64,000 nucleotides of DNA from Thermococcus alcaliphilus (GTDB lineage Archaea; Methanobacteriota_B; Thermococci; Thermococcales; Thermococcaceae), in contig NZ_JAMXLV010000024.1 of the NCBI RefSeq assembly GCF_024054535.1, positions 1 to 64,000 on the forward strand. Direction: 5' to 3'. Of the stretch, positions 16,043 to 25,021 are shown in pieces. The translations under genes were made by a program, and so were the position numbers. The notes under the pieces are model-generated. The model was not told the origin of the DNA. It did no database searches and saw only the letters and a list, made by a program, of their open reading frames with translations. The first letter of the stretch is position 1. The number at the start of each line of letters is the position of its first letter.

Positions 16043-16852
16043 CTACCCAAGCATCGAATCAAGGAAGAGCATTATATAAAAACCTAGGAAAAAGCCAGCA
16101 GTTACTAAAAGTTCATTCTTCTCGTGTTTATAAATCTCTGGAATCATTTCCTTCACCGTTACATAGAGCATTGCTCCCCCTGCTAAACCAAGACCATAAG
16201 GGAGCAAACCATGAAATATGGTGAAGAAAAACGCGCCCACAAGAACCATAACCCATTCTGCAACTCCGCTTAAAGCTCCCATCAGAATGGGCTGGAACCT
16301 TTTCTTTTGAAGAGTCGCAAGAGGTAATGAAACAACCGTTCCCTCGGGAAAATCCTGTATTCCTATGGCTATTGCCGTCACAATCCCTGTCTTTAGGTCA
16401 AAGACAATAGATGTTCCAACTGCTAAGCCCTCGGGCAGGTTATGTATTATAACTGCCAAAACTATCAGCCAAACAACCCTCAGCTTGTTTTTGAGCTCTT
16501 CGGGGCCTTCGTAGCCTTTAACCAAATGCTCATGAGGTACAAAGCGGTCGATAGCGTATATAAGAACTATTCCGAGCAAAATTCCCACTCCGGCAGGTAC
16601 GAAGCTACCAGTGGCTTCAATCCCCGGGAGTATTAAACTCGTAAAGCTCGCAACAATCATTACCCCAGCGGCAAAAGATAAGCTGAAGTCCATGCCCCAA
16701 TCAGGCATCTTATGGGAAATTATCGCAAGCAACGAGCCAAGAGTCGTCATTAAGGCCACAAAAAGACCTGCATAAAAAGCAACCATCATCAGACTCCCGT
16801 TGGAAACTGCAAGAAGGTACGTGCTCAATGATGTTACGAAGTTTTCTAACAT
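16043..16852 (-). CDS. ZIP-family divalent metal transporter
   Basis: 269 residues with eight hydrophobic helices. Helix IV and V carry the ZIP metal-binding motifs IIHNLPEGLAVG and IQDFPEGTVVSLPLA. The family imports zinc, iron or manganese. Start ATG at 16852; the GGGTGA ribosome site lies inside the TTAGG-N4-CCTAA palindrome, so a bound repressor would cover it on DNA. TATA-like TTTTATATATTTTC lies about 40 bases upstream. This makes it a likely metal-regulated importer. Confidence 0.9.
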   Translation of the reverse strand: MLENFVTSLSTYLLAVSNGSLMMVAFYAGLFVALMTTLGSLLAIISHKMPDWGMDFSLSFAAGVMIVASFTSLILPGIEATGSFVPAGVGILLGIVLIYAIDRFVPHEHLVKGYEGPEELKNKLRVVWLIVLAVIIHNLPEGLAVGTSIVFDLKTGIVTAIAIGIQDFPEGTVVSLPLATLQKKRFQPILMGALSGVAEWVMVLVGAFFFTIFHGLLPYGLGLAGGAMLYVTVKEMIPEIYKHEKNELLVTAGFFLGFYIMLFLDSMLG

Positions 16853-16854
16853 AA

Positions 16855-16868
16855 TTAGGTCACCCTAA
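16855..16868. promoter_or_regulatory. TTAGG-N4-CCTAA palindrome before the ZIP transporter
   Basis: Perfect TTAGGTCACCCTAA, two bases upstream of the ATG (leftward gene), overlapping the ribosome site and close to the expected transcription start. Same architecture as at bcp and RuBisCO. Control of a metal importer supports a metalloregulator as the binding protein. Confidence 0.6.
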
Positions 16869-16909
16869 CTAAAAGTTAAGCGAAGAAAATATATAAAAGT
16901 TGCGGAGGA

Positions 16910-18244
16910 TCAAATCGGAGTCACATGCCCCCACTTTTCTAAAGCCCTTGCGAGCTCTTTATGGGTCTTTGCATATTCTTCTAGAGATATTCCCTGCATT
17001 ATGGCATCTATTGCCTGTCTTACCGCCTTAGCTCCAGCAACAGGTCCGTCCGGATGACCGAGGGTTCCTCCACCGAGCTGGAGAACAATGTCGGTTCCAA
17101 GAGCCTCTATGACCGCTGGCAGGTTGCCCGGATGTAATCCACCGGAGCTCGTTGGGAATGCCGGTTTTATGTGGTAGAACTTCTGTTCAAGATGGAATAC
17201 GTCGTTTTCATCGGGCTTGTAGTGGTTCTCCCTTAAGATTCTAGCGTTTTGAATAACGTCCCACTTGCCACCTTCGAGCTTTCCAGCACCAGCAGTTCCC
17301 ACGTGGAGCTGGTCAATACCTATCAACCTGTAGAGCTTGGCAAGGACGAACATTGAAATTCCGTGGTAGGGATTTCTTGTGAAGGTAGCGTGCATTGCCC
17401 TGTGTCCGTGTATAGCCAAGCCGTAATCCTCGGCTAAGTCCCTTATATACTCCAACGCTCCCCAGCCGGTTATAACGACATCAACCATCGCATGTTTAAG
17501 TCCAAGGTCTGCAAGGAGCTCAAGCCTAGTTTCCATTTCCCTTATGTCCGCAGTTATGTTGGCGAACCATGTCTTCTTCTCTCCGGTTTCGCTCTCGACT
17601 TTTTCAATTATTCTCGCCATTATCTCTGCTCTCTCCTCGAAGCGGTTGTACCATGGACTTGTAAGATTTTCATCGTCTTTCATGTAGTCCGCTCCTGCAG
17701 TGAGAAGATCGTAGGCAAGCTTCTCAAACTCTTCTGGAGAATAGCCGACCTTTGGCTTTGGGACTACACCGTAAAGGGGCCTATCTTTGATTTCAAGCAT
17801 CTTCCTTACTCCCTCTATACCAAAGGCAGGCCCATTGAACTCCCTGATAATCTTCTCGGGCAAGTAGAGATCTTCAAGGCGGAGACCTTTCACTCTCTTC
17901 ATTCCAAAGACGTTTCCTGCAATGCTCGCAAGAAGTCCCGGTAAATTGGCTTCTTCAAAAGCGTGGAACGGATAGGCAATCTTAACTATCCAGCTTCCAT
18001 CCCCCATGTCGTGGAAGTCGTAAGCTTTTGCAGATAAATCCGCCCACCTTTCTTCCTCATACCATGGATAGAGGGTAGTCCATGTTCCCGTTGAGCTTTC
18101 AGCAGCGACTCCTCCAGCGGCTTGCTCAATTGTGTATCCCTCAGCCGGAGTTATCCTAAAAACGGCTATGATGTCTCTCTTCTTGTTGGGCTCATAACCT
18201 TTGTCCACATAGTAGTCATATATCTTGTCAAATTTTTCAGGCAT
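16910..18244 (-). CDS. rbcL: type III ribulose-1,5-bisphosphate carboxylase
   Basis: 444 residues, the length of the T. kodakarensis enzyme. Active-site segments: VVPKPKVGYSPEEF (catalytic Lys), DYMKDDENLTSPWYNRFEER (carbamylated Lys with Mg-binding Asp and Glu), HGHRAMHATFTRN, GTAGAGKLEGG (loop 6 Lys) and LQLGGGTLGHPDGP. In Thermococcales it works with AMP phosphorylase and ribose-1,5-bisphosphate isomerase to turn AMP-derived ribulose-1,5-bisphosphate into 3-phosphoglycerate. Single gene with an AAGGAGGTG ribosome site. Its promoter has the TTAGG-N4-CCTAA palindrome. Confidence 0.96.
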   Translation of the reverse strand: MPEKFDKIYDYYVDKGYEPNKKRDIIAVFRITPAEGYTIEQAAGGVAAESSTGTWTTLYPWYEEERWADLSAKAYDFHDMGDGSWIVKIAYPFHAFEEANLPGLLASIAGNVFGMKRVKGLRLEDLYLPEKIIREFNGPAFGIEGVRKMLEIKDRPLYGVVPKPKVGYSPEEFEKLAYDLLTAGADYMKDDENLTSPWYNRFEERAEIMARIIEKVESETGEKKTWFANITADIREMETRLELLADLGLKHAMVDVVITGWGALEYIRDLAEDYGLAIHGHRAMHATFTRNPYHGISMFVLAKLYRLIGIDQLHVGTAGAGKLEGGKWDVIQNARILRENHYKPDENDVFHLEQKFYHIKPAFPTSSGGLHPGNLPAVIEALGTDIVLQLGGGTLGHPDGPVAGAKAVRQAIDAIMQGISLEEYAKTHKELARALEKWGHVTPI

Positions 18245-18264
18245 TTTTCACACCTCCTTATTAG

Positions 18265-18278
18265 TTAGGTTTTCCTAA
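18265..18278. promoter_or_regulatory. TTAGG-N4-CCTAA palindrome before RuBisCO
   Basis: Perfect TTAGGTTTTCCTAA, 20 bases upstream of the rbcL start, immediately after the TATA-like CTTAATAATT. Third perfect copy of the motif in the window. Confidence 0.58.
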
Positions 18279-18381
18279 TTATTAAGCCTTTCGTTGGGTG
18301 GCATAGAAATAGAAAAGCGGAGGTTATTAAGCTTTCGATAACGGCAAAAAAGAAAAAGAAAGACGTCTCCATGAAAAGCCA

Positions 18382-20568
18382 TCATTTATGTTTGTCATCC
18401 TCATTGATGGTTATTGCGGGTGTTTCCAATACGATGATGCGTTCTACTCTTGATATCTCCGACCTGAAGTCAAACCTGCCGTCAGCTCCAATCAGCTTTA
18501 TGAAGAGCACCATGCTCTCTTCGCCCGTAGCCGGGTCCCTGAGGGTCAGGACCTCAATGATAAGCCTGTCCGGGCTGTGCTCTCCCAAACTCAAGGGTAT
18601 CTCCATGATGTACTCTGGGATTCCGTTCTTAACCCCACCCCCGCCGGCTATTATGACGAAGGGTATCTGGCCTTCATCTGATGTCCCGTAGTCGGGGTGG
18701 GAAAGCCTCTCTCTAACGGCAGAGGGGACGGGCAGTTTTGCTATATCGTTTCCCTCGATCGTCTCTCCCGTGAAGGAATTCTCCATATGGAAGGGACTCA
18801 GCGTTCTCGTCAGGAACGGGCTGTAGGGGCCGGGATACGCTGTGGTTTCGTTTACCGTCAGCGGGAAGCCCCACGGCGTGCCGTTGAATTCCCCATCAAT
18901 CCCATCGAGTTTTATGAACATGTCTACTGCAGATTCCGGATCGAGGACGTCCCTCATCTTCACGGGATCATGGGGTGTATCCGCGGACTCATTAAGGCCT
19001 TTGATGTCCATACTAATCCTCTCCACGTAGCGTTTTCCCTTGTATTCTTCGTTTATGGTCATTCTCATGGCAGTCATGTTGCCTCCTCCCACGAAAACGT
19101 CCACCTCCTCCAGCGGAATGCGCTCCACTTTTGGAGCATCAACCGAGCTTTCGGGACTTACGCGGAGAAGAACAGGGAGACTGCATTTTTCTTTTATGTT
19201 GAGCGTTATATCCCCATTTTCGTCCGTTTCAGCCTCCCAGCAGCCGACCTTTGCCGCCTCGGGAGTTCCACCCATAACGGCCAAAAAGAAGTCCCTTGAC
19301 ACCGGATTGACGGTGATGTCCTTCCGGATATCGCTTCCCTGCAATGCTGCCTCGCCAATTATCTCTCCAGTTTCGGCATCCACCATTGCGAGACCAAAGC
19401 CCATTGTGGTTACTTTGTACTCTCCAGCAGGAATTCCAATGGCCTTCGAATAGCCCTTTGCCTCCGGGATTTCCCGCTGTATCTTGACAAACTCCTCCGA
19501 GCTGAGCTCCCTGGCTTCGCTGTAGTTTCCTACCACCAGCAGCGTGCCGTTAACTGGGTAGCTACATGAGATGAAGGGGTTGTAGGGGGTTATCGTTATG
19601 ACGTTGTCACCGGTTAGTATCTCGTCGTGGGGGAGGTTGGCTCCAATGCACCCAACGCCCTCGATCGCGTACACTCCCGGGCCGAGCTTAACTCCCTGTG
19701 GCTCTCCGTAGGGGATTTCACTGATGAAAGAACCCCTCCTTACCTCTTTCACCACTATATTGCCCTGCGGAAGCGCCCTGTTCACCGCTTTGGCGAGCTC
19801 GGAACCTGCCTTGAACTTCACGACCTTGAGTGAGGGAACCACGATTCTGAAGGGATTTTGGGGGACGATTTTCCACCCCTGGCTTGGGTCTTTGGTATCT
19901 GCAAACCTCAGACCGCTCGCAGGGTGGTATATCTCAATGGAGACAATTTCCTTACCCTCAACTGCCTTTAGGGTATTCTGGGCCATCTCTCTTGCCGAGA
20001 CCCTCTTTCCATCCACCAGAAAAATCCCGTCCTCGTTGTAGAACTCGTTAATGGCTTCTCCTTCCTTTACCCTGTCCCAGTAGGTCCTTTCAACTGCAGC
20101 GGTTATAAGGGCGTTTCTTAGGGTCACCAGTTGGGCAAAGCGAATAATGTATGCATCGGAGAGGTATTCAAGCTTCTTGGTCTTGTTATCTTCGTTTTCG
20201 GCAAGTCTCATAAGCCTGTGAAATTCTTCCTCTTTTGGTGATGCTCCCACGAGGGAAGGTGTGCGTCCACTACCGAAAACACTGTCAATTAGCCCCACTG
20301 CTTCCTCAAGCTCCTTCAGCTTTACATCAATCTGGGCATCCTTCTCTTCTCGGGGCTGAGTTTCTGTGGGTGGCGTTGTTTCTGTTTGGGTCTCCGTTGG
20401 TGGGGGTGTTTCCGTCTCGGTTTTAGTTTCGGTTTCCGTTTTCGTTACTGTTTCTGTTGGCTTGCTGGTTGTTTCTGTGTTAACGCTTTGGTTTATACAT
20501 CCAGAGATGAAAGCTCCAAGCAACACTACACTCAAAAGCAGGGCAAAGCCTGCAAACCTACCTTTCAT
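18382..20568 (-). CDS. large lipoprotein of unknown function
   Basis: 728 residues from the ATG at 20568 after GGTGAAAAA. Signal peptide with lipobox ISGC (Cys22), then a Thr/Glu repeat linker (about 28-65, TETETKTETETPPP-like) that would act as a cell-surface stalk, then a helical segment (about 70-140) and several beta-rich domains. A few cysteines (about VGCIG, ISCSY, VGCWE and EKCSL) may pair. No family is recognised. GC-richer codons than nearby genes. Single gene; location outside the cell is secure, function is not. Confidence 0.75.
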   Translation of the reverse strand: MKGRFAGFALLLSVVLLGAFISGCINQSVNTETTSKPTETVTKTETETKTETETPPPTETQTETTPPTETQPREEKDAQIDVKLKELEEAVGLIDSVFGSGRTPSLVGASPKEEEFHRLMRLAENEDNKTKKLEYLSDAYIIRFAQLVTLRNALITAAVERTYWDRVKEGEAINEFYNEDGIFLVDGKRVSAREMAQNTLKAVEGKEIVSIEIYHPASGLRFADTKDPSQGWKIVPQNPFRIVVPSLKVVKFKAGSELAKAVNRALPQGNIVVKEVRRGSFISEIPYGEPQGVKLGPGVYAIEGVGCIGANLPHDEILTGDNVITITPYNPFISCSYPVNGTLLVVGNYSEARELSSEEFVKIQREIPEAKGYSKAIGIPAGEYKVTTMGFGLAMVDAETGEIIGEAALQGSDIRKDITVNPVSRDFFLAVMGGTPEAAKVGCWEAETDENGDITLNIKEKCSLPVLLRVSPESSVDAPKVERIPLEEVDVFVGGGNMTAMRMTINEEYKGKRYVERISMDIKGLNESADTPHDPVKMRDVLDPESAVDMFIKLDGIDGEFNGTPWGFPLTVNETTAYPGPYSPFLTRTLSPFHMENSFTGETIEGNDIAKLPVPSAVRERLSHPDYGTSDEGQIPFVIIAGGGGVKNGIPEYIMEIPLSLGEHSPDRLIIEVLTLRDPATGEESMVLFIKLIGADGRFDFRSEISRVERIIVLETPAITINEDDKHK

Positions 20569-20737
20569 TTTTTCACCAGCTTTTTCACACGGCGACAAAA
20601 AACGTCAAAAAACCATGTGATTATGATTTGTAATAAGCCGTCAAACTATAAAACAATTTCTGTTTAACATTTGCATATGAAGTAAAAAGATTGACTTAAC
20701 AAAAGGAAAACCAAAAGAAAAATTTTAATGAAAAGCT

Positions 20738-21256
20738 TCACGGTCCAACATGCATCATCTGGCTGTACATCTCCCAGTCGAGGAGGAGCTCGTATTCCGT
20801 CTTTAGGATGAAGTAGTGTGTATTTTCCATCGAAGCCAGATACCTAAGAAGACCTTTCTTTGCATTGTCATCCGTCATCTCTTCGAGCTTAGAATAGAAT
20901 TCTTTGGCAATCCTCTCCGCTTCCATAGCCCATCTAATCAGTTCCAACATATCCTGAACGTTTTTAATTTTCTCCGCAACGGGCTTTAACTCTGGCCCCA
21001 CATGTTCCTTGGGGAACACTATCTCCTCTCCGGGGAACGACTGGGCATAAAGCTTCCTTAAAAATTCCTCGTGCTTTTCCTCCTCCCCAGCGAGAAATTC
21101 CAGCTTCTTCCTTAGAGTCTCTATATCAACATTTGCGGCCATGCTTTTGTAAAACTCCCTTGCTCCTATTTCTGCTTTTATAGCCATTCCCAAAAGCTCC
21201 TTCAGAGAGAACTCATTCACCTTTTCAAGGGGAATCCCCATGTCAATCTCCACCAT
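20738..21256 (-). CDS. ferritin-like diiron protein
   Basis: 172 residues from the ATG at 21256, preceded by GAGGTGG. Helical halves with KAEIGAREFY plus GEEEKHEEF, and EAERIAKEFY plus MENTHYFIL. No rubredoxin domain. Tail LLLDWEMYSQMMHVGP resembles the tails of the proteins at 2481 and 7206, marking a subfamily. Single gene. Likely peroxide or iron handling by family membership. Confidence 0.8.
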   Translation of the reverse strand: MVEIDMGIPLEKVNEFSLKELLGMAIKAEIGAREFYKSMAANVDIETLRKKLEFLAGEEEKHEEFLRKLYAQSFPGEEIVFPKEHVGPELKPVAEKIKNVQDMLELIRWAMEAERIAKEFYSKLEEMTDDNAKKGLLRYLASMENTHYFILKTEYELLLDWEMYSQMMHVGP

Positions 21257-21350
21257 TTCTTCCACCTCATTTCAAAAACAAGACATTTATTAATAGGGCT
21301 TTTCCATACTAAAATCTTTCCATCAAATAAAGGTTCTAGTGACAAACCCT

Positions 21351-22046
21351 CTAACTCGAATATAAAAGTCTCATGGTAGAATTGCCAAGCCTTTCAGCTG
21401 CCACGTAATGAAGCCTCACTAGGGTGTAAATCCACAAGCTTATGGAAAAGAAGTACACTGCAGGAGCTATTTCTGGAGCAAAGATGTTGAGCCAGATAAA
21501 CACTACAAAAGCCCAAGACGATATTCCTGCAAGCCTCTTGTACTCTTCAGGGGTTCTAACATAGCCCGATATGGCATTGATGAGAAGAAGAATGGCCACT
21601 GAAGAGGCCAGCTCAACGGTATAAAAGCTCTCCCTTACAAAGATGGCACTCCCGGCTACAATACTAACTTGCAAGAACATTGTCCAAGTAGCCCTAACAA
21701 GTCCACTTTCCGAGAGGGAATAGGCTATTAAAACAGGCCCCAAAAGTATTGCAATAGTTATAATGCCCCTATGAACGTCAAACATTGTCGCGATAAAGCC
21801 GAGTGAAGTTAGTATTCCTCCAAAGAGGATGTACCAAGAAAGCCTCCTATGTCCTAAAAAGAAGTTCTCAATCTTCCTTGAAAGGTTCCAGGTAAGGAAA
21901 ATTCCCACAAGGGTCAGCACTCCACAGAGACTCATGAGAGTTTGATAAACACTTATCATGCTTCCATCGTCCAAGTTTTTACTCAGATAATTGGGAAGAA
22001 AACTAAATAAACCTTCCGGTAAACTTTTGTAGATTTTAAAAAACAT
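21351..22046 (-). CDS. polytopic membrane protein, type 1, third copy (KaiC-linked operon)
   Basis: 231 residues with about seven hydrophobic segments. Shares layout with the proteins at 22618 and 23786: a first helix pair, GGILTSLGFIATMF, a central LLGPVLIAYSLSES helix, SSWAFVVFIWL and the final SLWIYTLVRL. No enzyme motif or known domain seen. Last gene of the seven-gene operon starting at 25726; one-base gap to the gene before it. Confidence 0.65.
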   Translation of the reverse strand: MFFKIYKSLPEGLFSFLPNYLSKNLDDGSMISVYQTLMSLCGVLTLVGIFLTWNLSRKIENFFLGHRRLSWYILFGGILTSLGFIATMFDVHRGIITIAILLGPVLIAYSLSESGLVRATWTMFLQVSIVAGSAIFVRESFYTVELASSVAILLLINAISGYVRTPEEYKRLAGISSWAFVVFIWLNIFAPEIAPAVYFFSISLWIYTLVRLHYVAAERLGNSTMRLLYSS

Positions 22047-22047
22047 G

Positions 22048-22617
22048 CTAAGTTTGTTCCCAAGAAAAACTCCTTTTCTTTATGTTCTTCAAAATTTCCA
22101 CACCCTCAAACATCTGGAGGGCTCCAAATAACATCCCGCTGAAAAACGAGAATTCACTAACAAGATGGTATCCCATCAGATGGGAGAAGAAGCTAATGAA
22201 GAAGAAAAGGGAAGAAGTTGCCAGAGCATCGGTGTGAAGCCAAGGAAGGAGGTTGTTAAGTCTTATTCCTAAGAGAGCAGAGAGTGCAAATAGAAGTGTC
22301 ATCAATGGGAAAAGCAGTTCAACGGCCGCAAAAACAACATAAATCCCAACAGCAGCTGAAAGACCAACATACAGCCATGTCCATGCTCCAAGTCTACCAA
22401 AAGAAAACGCAAGCACAACAAAAAGAAAACTAATAGCCCCTATGAATCCGATAACGTTTCCAAACTCTGGAAAAGTGAGTTCGAGGAGAAAACCCAGTGC
22501 AAACATTGCAGAGGATAGATACATTATACTCCCCTGTGTTCCTTTTACTTTCCATGCCAGCGCCGCACCAAGAATTGAAGCACTGAGAACCAGGTAGGAG
22601 AGAGCTATCCCTATCAT
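22048..22617 (-). CDS. polytopic membrane protein, type 2, second copy (KaiC-linked operon)
   Basis: 189 residues with about six hydrophobic helices and little else. Layout resembles the protein at 23232 (helix, basic loop, long helices, then a final aromatic-rich helix ending in a charged tail). The ATG is directly next to the TGA of the preceding gene, whose 3' end provides AGGAGGTGG as ribosome site. Function unknown. Confidence 0.65.
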   Translation of the reverse strand: MIGIALSYLVLSASILGAALAWKVKGTQGSIMYLSSAMFALGFLLELTFPEFGNVIGFIGAISFLFVVLAFSFGRLGAWTWLYVGLSAAVGIYVVFAAVELLFPLMTLLFALSALLGIRLNNLLPWLHTDALATSSLFFFISFFSHLMGYHLVSEFSFFSGMLFGALQMFEGVEILKNIKKRSFSWEQT

Positions 22618-23235
22618 TCAAAGCCACCTCCTGAGGTAATCGTATATTCCCATGGCGGAGTACACCCAGAGAATTACAGCGGATGAGTAAAGGAGAACTA
22701 TGAGGAAAGACGTTCCTCCCAAAGAACCCTTGTTAATGAAGTACCTCAACCAGCTGTAGGCCACAAAAAGCCAAGAGGAAAGCAAGAGGGAGTACCTCAA
22801 AAAGGGGGAAAGAATCCTAAGCATTAAAAGGGAATGAACCAGAACAAGAAGGGCTAAAAGAACGCCTATGTAAATAATCTGTGCTGTGGTATCCGAAAAG
22901 CGAGAAGCGAGAGAGAGCGATGAAAGGATCAGAAGAAACTGGACAACGAACCTCTTCGTTGGAACAAGGACTCCCAGCGTGCTAAATGAATAGATCATTA
23001 TCCCCGGTCCTGCAAGAAGAAGAATGGTGATAATGTTCCTCTCAACTGCACTCGTTGGTCTCATAATGCATAAGAAGCCGATTGAAATTAGAATTCCCGC
23101 CAACAGAGGGGCAAAAACGACATACTTTTTTTCAGAAACATAACCTTTCAACTTATTAAAGATTAGGGTAACATAAGCTATCCCTAAAATCGTGAGGGCC
23201 CCGTTTAGTGCCATTATGATATGGTATTCAATCAT
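22618..23235 (-). CDS. polytopic membrane protein, type 1, second copy (KaiC-linked operon)
   Basis: 205 residues from the ATG at 23235, which overlaps the preceding stop (ATGA); a TTG at 23247 is upstream of the GGTGG ribosome site. About seven hydrophobic helices. Contains AGILISIGFLCIMR, LLLAGPGIMIYSFSTLG, SSWLFVAYSWLRYF and a C-terminal WVYSAMGIYDYLRRW that closely repeats the end of the protein at 23786. No known family. Confidence 0.68.
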   Translation of the reverse strand: MIEYHIIMALNGALTILGIAYVTLIFNKLKGYVSEKKYVVFAPLLAGILISIGFLCIMRPTSAVERNIITILLLAGPGIMIYSFSTLGVLVPTKRFVVQFLLILSSLSLASRFSDTTAQIIYIGVLLALLVLVHSLLMLRILSPFLRYSLLLSSWLFVAYSWLRYFINKGSLGGTSFLIVLLYSSAVILWVYSAMGIYDYLRRWL

Positions 23236-23786
23236 CTCATCCACCAAACCTTTTCTCCCATTGTAAGGAACAGGAATAATATTGCTGCGAAATATAGGAA
23301 CGCACTGACAACCTCAAATCCAATCAAAAACGTTGTGATGCTTAAGAGGGCAAATATGCTAGAAAAAAGCAGGGTATCCCTTATCTCCTCTCCGAGAAGA
23401 GATGCATTCTCCCTGAGGTTTAAAGGCAGGATAAGGAGAACCAACAGTGTGCCCACATGGAAGTATTCTAGATCACGGGATATAAAAACGATAAGCAGTG
23501 TAAGGGCAACAATCAAGAGGAAGTACTCGTAGCGAATTCTCCTGGCAGTGTTGACTGAGATGAACCTCTCCATAATCAATAGAATCCCTAGAATTCCAAA
23601 AAACTCTATCATATCTAAGCTGATCCCAAAGGCAATTTCTCCAATACCTGCTCCAATGAAAAACAGACCAAGTAAGAGTGCGTAGGGCTGATGGTATAAG
23701 ATGGGGTTCTTTTTTGTGGAAAAGCCGGTTATTATGAGAAGGCCAAGCAAAATATCAGGCAGGTTTGAAAGTAGAGCGCACTCCAC
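23232..23786 (-). CDS. polytopic membrane protein, type 2, first copy (KaiC-linked operon)
   Basis: 184 residues. The preferred start is GTG 23786, eight bases after AGGAGGT and overlapping the TAG of the previous gene; GTG 23795 would sit inside the ribosome site. About six hydrophobic helices, ending in EKVWWMR. Shares the type 2 layout with 22048. Unknown function. Confidence 0.65.
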   Translation of the reverse strand: MECALLSNLPDILLGLLIITGFSTKKNPILYHQPYALLLGLFFIGAGIGEIAFGISLDMIEFFGILGILLIMERFISVNTARRIRYEYFLLIVALTLLIVFISRDLEYFHVGTLLVLLILPLNLRENASLLGEEIRDTLLFSSIFALLSITTFLIGFEVVSAFLYFAAILFLFLTMGEKVWWMR

Positions 23787-24427
23787 TAAATCCACCTCCT
23801 CAATGTTTCGTATGTTCTAAGTGTAGAATATACCCACATAAGTAAACTTGTGAAATAAATCAAGAGAACCCCATAATGGATGCACGTTTGGGGGTTTTTG
23901 AAGGAATAATAGCGGAGCCATGCATGGAGGATAAGAAGCCAAGATGCAACCCTCGTGAGGTTTTTGTTAAAGCGTGTGCAAGTTGGCAAAGAGGAAATCA
24001 ATTTCATGAGAAAAACAAGAGAAATGAGAATAAAACTGGCTAATGCTCCTACAATTTTCCCCAAAGCAGGAAGTGGAAGAAAATAATAAATAAGGAGCGA
24101 CAGCAGGAGAACAGAGAGCTGCGCTTTAAATTCCTTATCAATTTCAAAATGCCTTATTGCAAAAAAAGGCAGGAGTATAAGGAGGGATCCGGTGAAAGGT
24201 AAGAGAATGATAAAGAGGGCAGTACTGGGCGAGGAAAAGATAACTCTAGTTGCCCTTAGAACGATCATTCCTCCGGCAATCATAAATCCACCAATTAATT
24301 GAAGGACTTCAAAGAGTTTACCCTTCTTGATGTACAAGTTAAGCTCATGGAATATCAAAATAGCAAAAGAAACTCCAAGTAAGATCGTGAATTCAATAAT
24401 AGGACTCAACAGCGTGTATTCATCCAA
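23786..24427 (-). CDS. polytopic membrane protein, type 1, first copy (KaiC-linked operon)
   Basis: About 213 residues from a TTG at 24427 placed five bases after AGGTGA; GTG 24436 is the alternative. About seven hydrophobic helices with GGFMIAGGMIVLRATRV, LPFTGSLLILLPF, ASWLLILHAWLRYY and the terminal WVYSTLRTYETLRRW. The shared motifs SW-x(5)-WLR and W-V-Y-S link it to 22618 and, more weakly, to 21351. It overlaps the degenerate KaiC-like gene. Confidence 0.65.
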   Translation of the reverse strand: MDEYTLLSPIIEFTILLGVSFAILIFHELNLYIKKGKLFEVLQLIGGFMIAGGMIVLRATRVIFSSPSTALFIILLPFTGSLLILLPFFAIRHFEIDKEFKAQLSVLLLSLLIYYFLPLPALGKIVGALASFILISLVFLMKLISSLPTCTRFNKNLTRVASWLLILHAWLRYYSFKNPQTCIHYGVLLIYFTSLLMWVYSTLRTYETLRRWI

Positions 24428-25019
24428 GGGGCTCACCTATGATAATTTCCTTGTTCAGTTCGAGCTTGTAAAAGCCCGTAACTCCTTTAGGAGACTTCTT
24501 AATCCTTATTCCCCTCGTTATTTTAAATCCATCAACAACCTCGACTATATCTATAACATGCGTTGCAGACTCCTCAAAAATAGCCAGGGTCTTCTCATCA
24601 AGCAGCCTCTTATCTACCATCGACATTAAGACAAAGCCACGTTCCAGAGCTATGTTGGCCAATTCAGAGAAGAAACGGTGGACTGTCTCAGGAGGATGGA
24701 AAACGAGAAGGGGCTGAAGGAAGAATATGCCAATTAAGTGATCCTTTGGTATCTCTCTCATTGCATGACTTACCTTGAAGAGCTCCTGTGGAGCAAAATC
24801 TTCTCCTAGGGTAAAGAAAATAACCCCCTCAATCCCCTCTATCTTCTCAAGTCTCTTTTTAAGGCGAGGGGTTACAAAGACAACAGCCTTTTCTTTATTC
24901 TCTCTTAGAACAGCTAAAACTATTTCTATCCCCAGCTCTCCGATGGTTGATATTAAAATCGTGCTTCCCGGTTCAACTTCTCCGAGGAGCTCATCAAGCT
25001 TAGGGACGCCAAGTTTCAT
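24420..25019 (-). CDS. degenerate KaiC/RecA-fold protein without Walker A
   Basis: 199 residues. The N-terminus LGVPKLDELLGEVEPGSTILIS aligns with the KaiC start, but where the P-loop GxxGxGKT should be it has TIGELGIEIV, so ATP binding is doubtful. A later hydrophobic strand with VFVTPR and a segment like the KaiC beta-sheet follow (HLIGIFFLQPLLVF), and the C-terminus has VVDGFKITRGIRIKKSPKG, similar to RGIKITKFRGS of the intact neighbour. It may pair with that ATPase as an inactive subunit. Starts two bases after it. Confidence 0.7.
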   Translation of the reverse strand: MKLGVPKLDELLGEVEPGSTILISTIGELGIEIVLAVLRENKEKAVVFVTPRLKKRLEKIEGIEGVIFFTLGEDFAPQELFKVSHAMREIPKDHLIGIFFLQPLLVFHPPETVHRFFSELANIALERGFVLMSMVDKRLLDEKTLAIFEESATHVIDIVEVVDGFKITRGIRIKKSPKGVTGFYKLELNKEIIIGEPLG

Positions 25020-25021
25020 AT

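Noticed and set aside
18697-19299. 200-residue plus-strand frame
   Set aside because: Antisense of the large lipoprotein; GC-rich codons keep the opposite frame open by chance.
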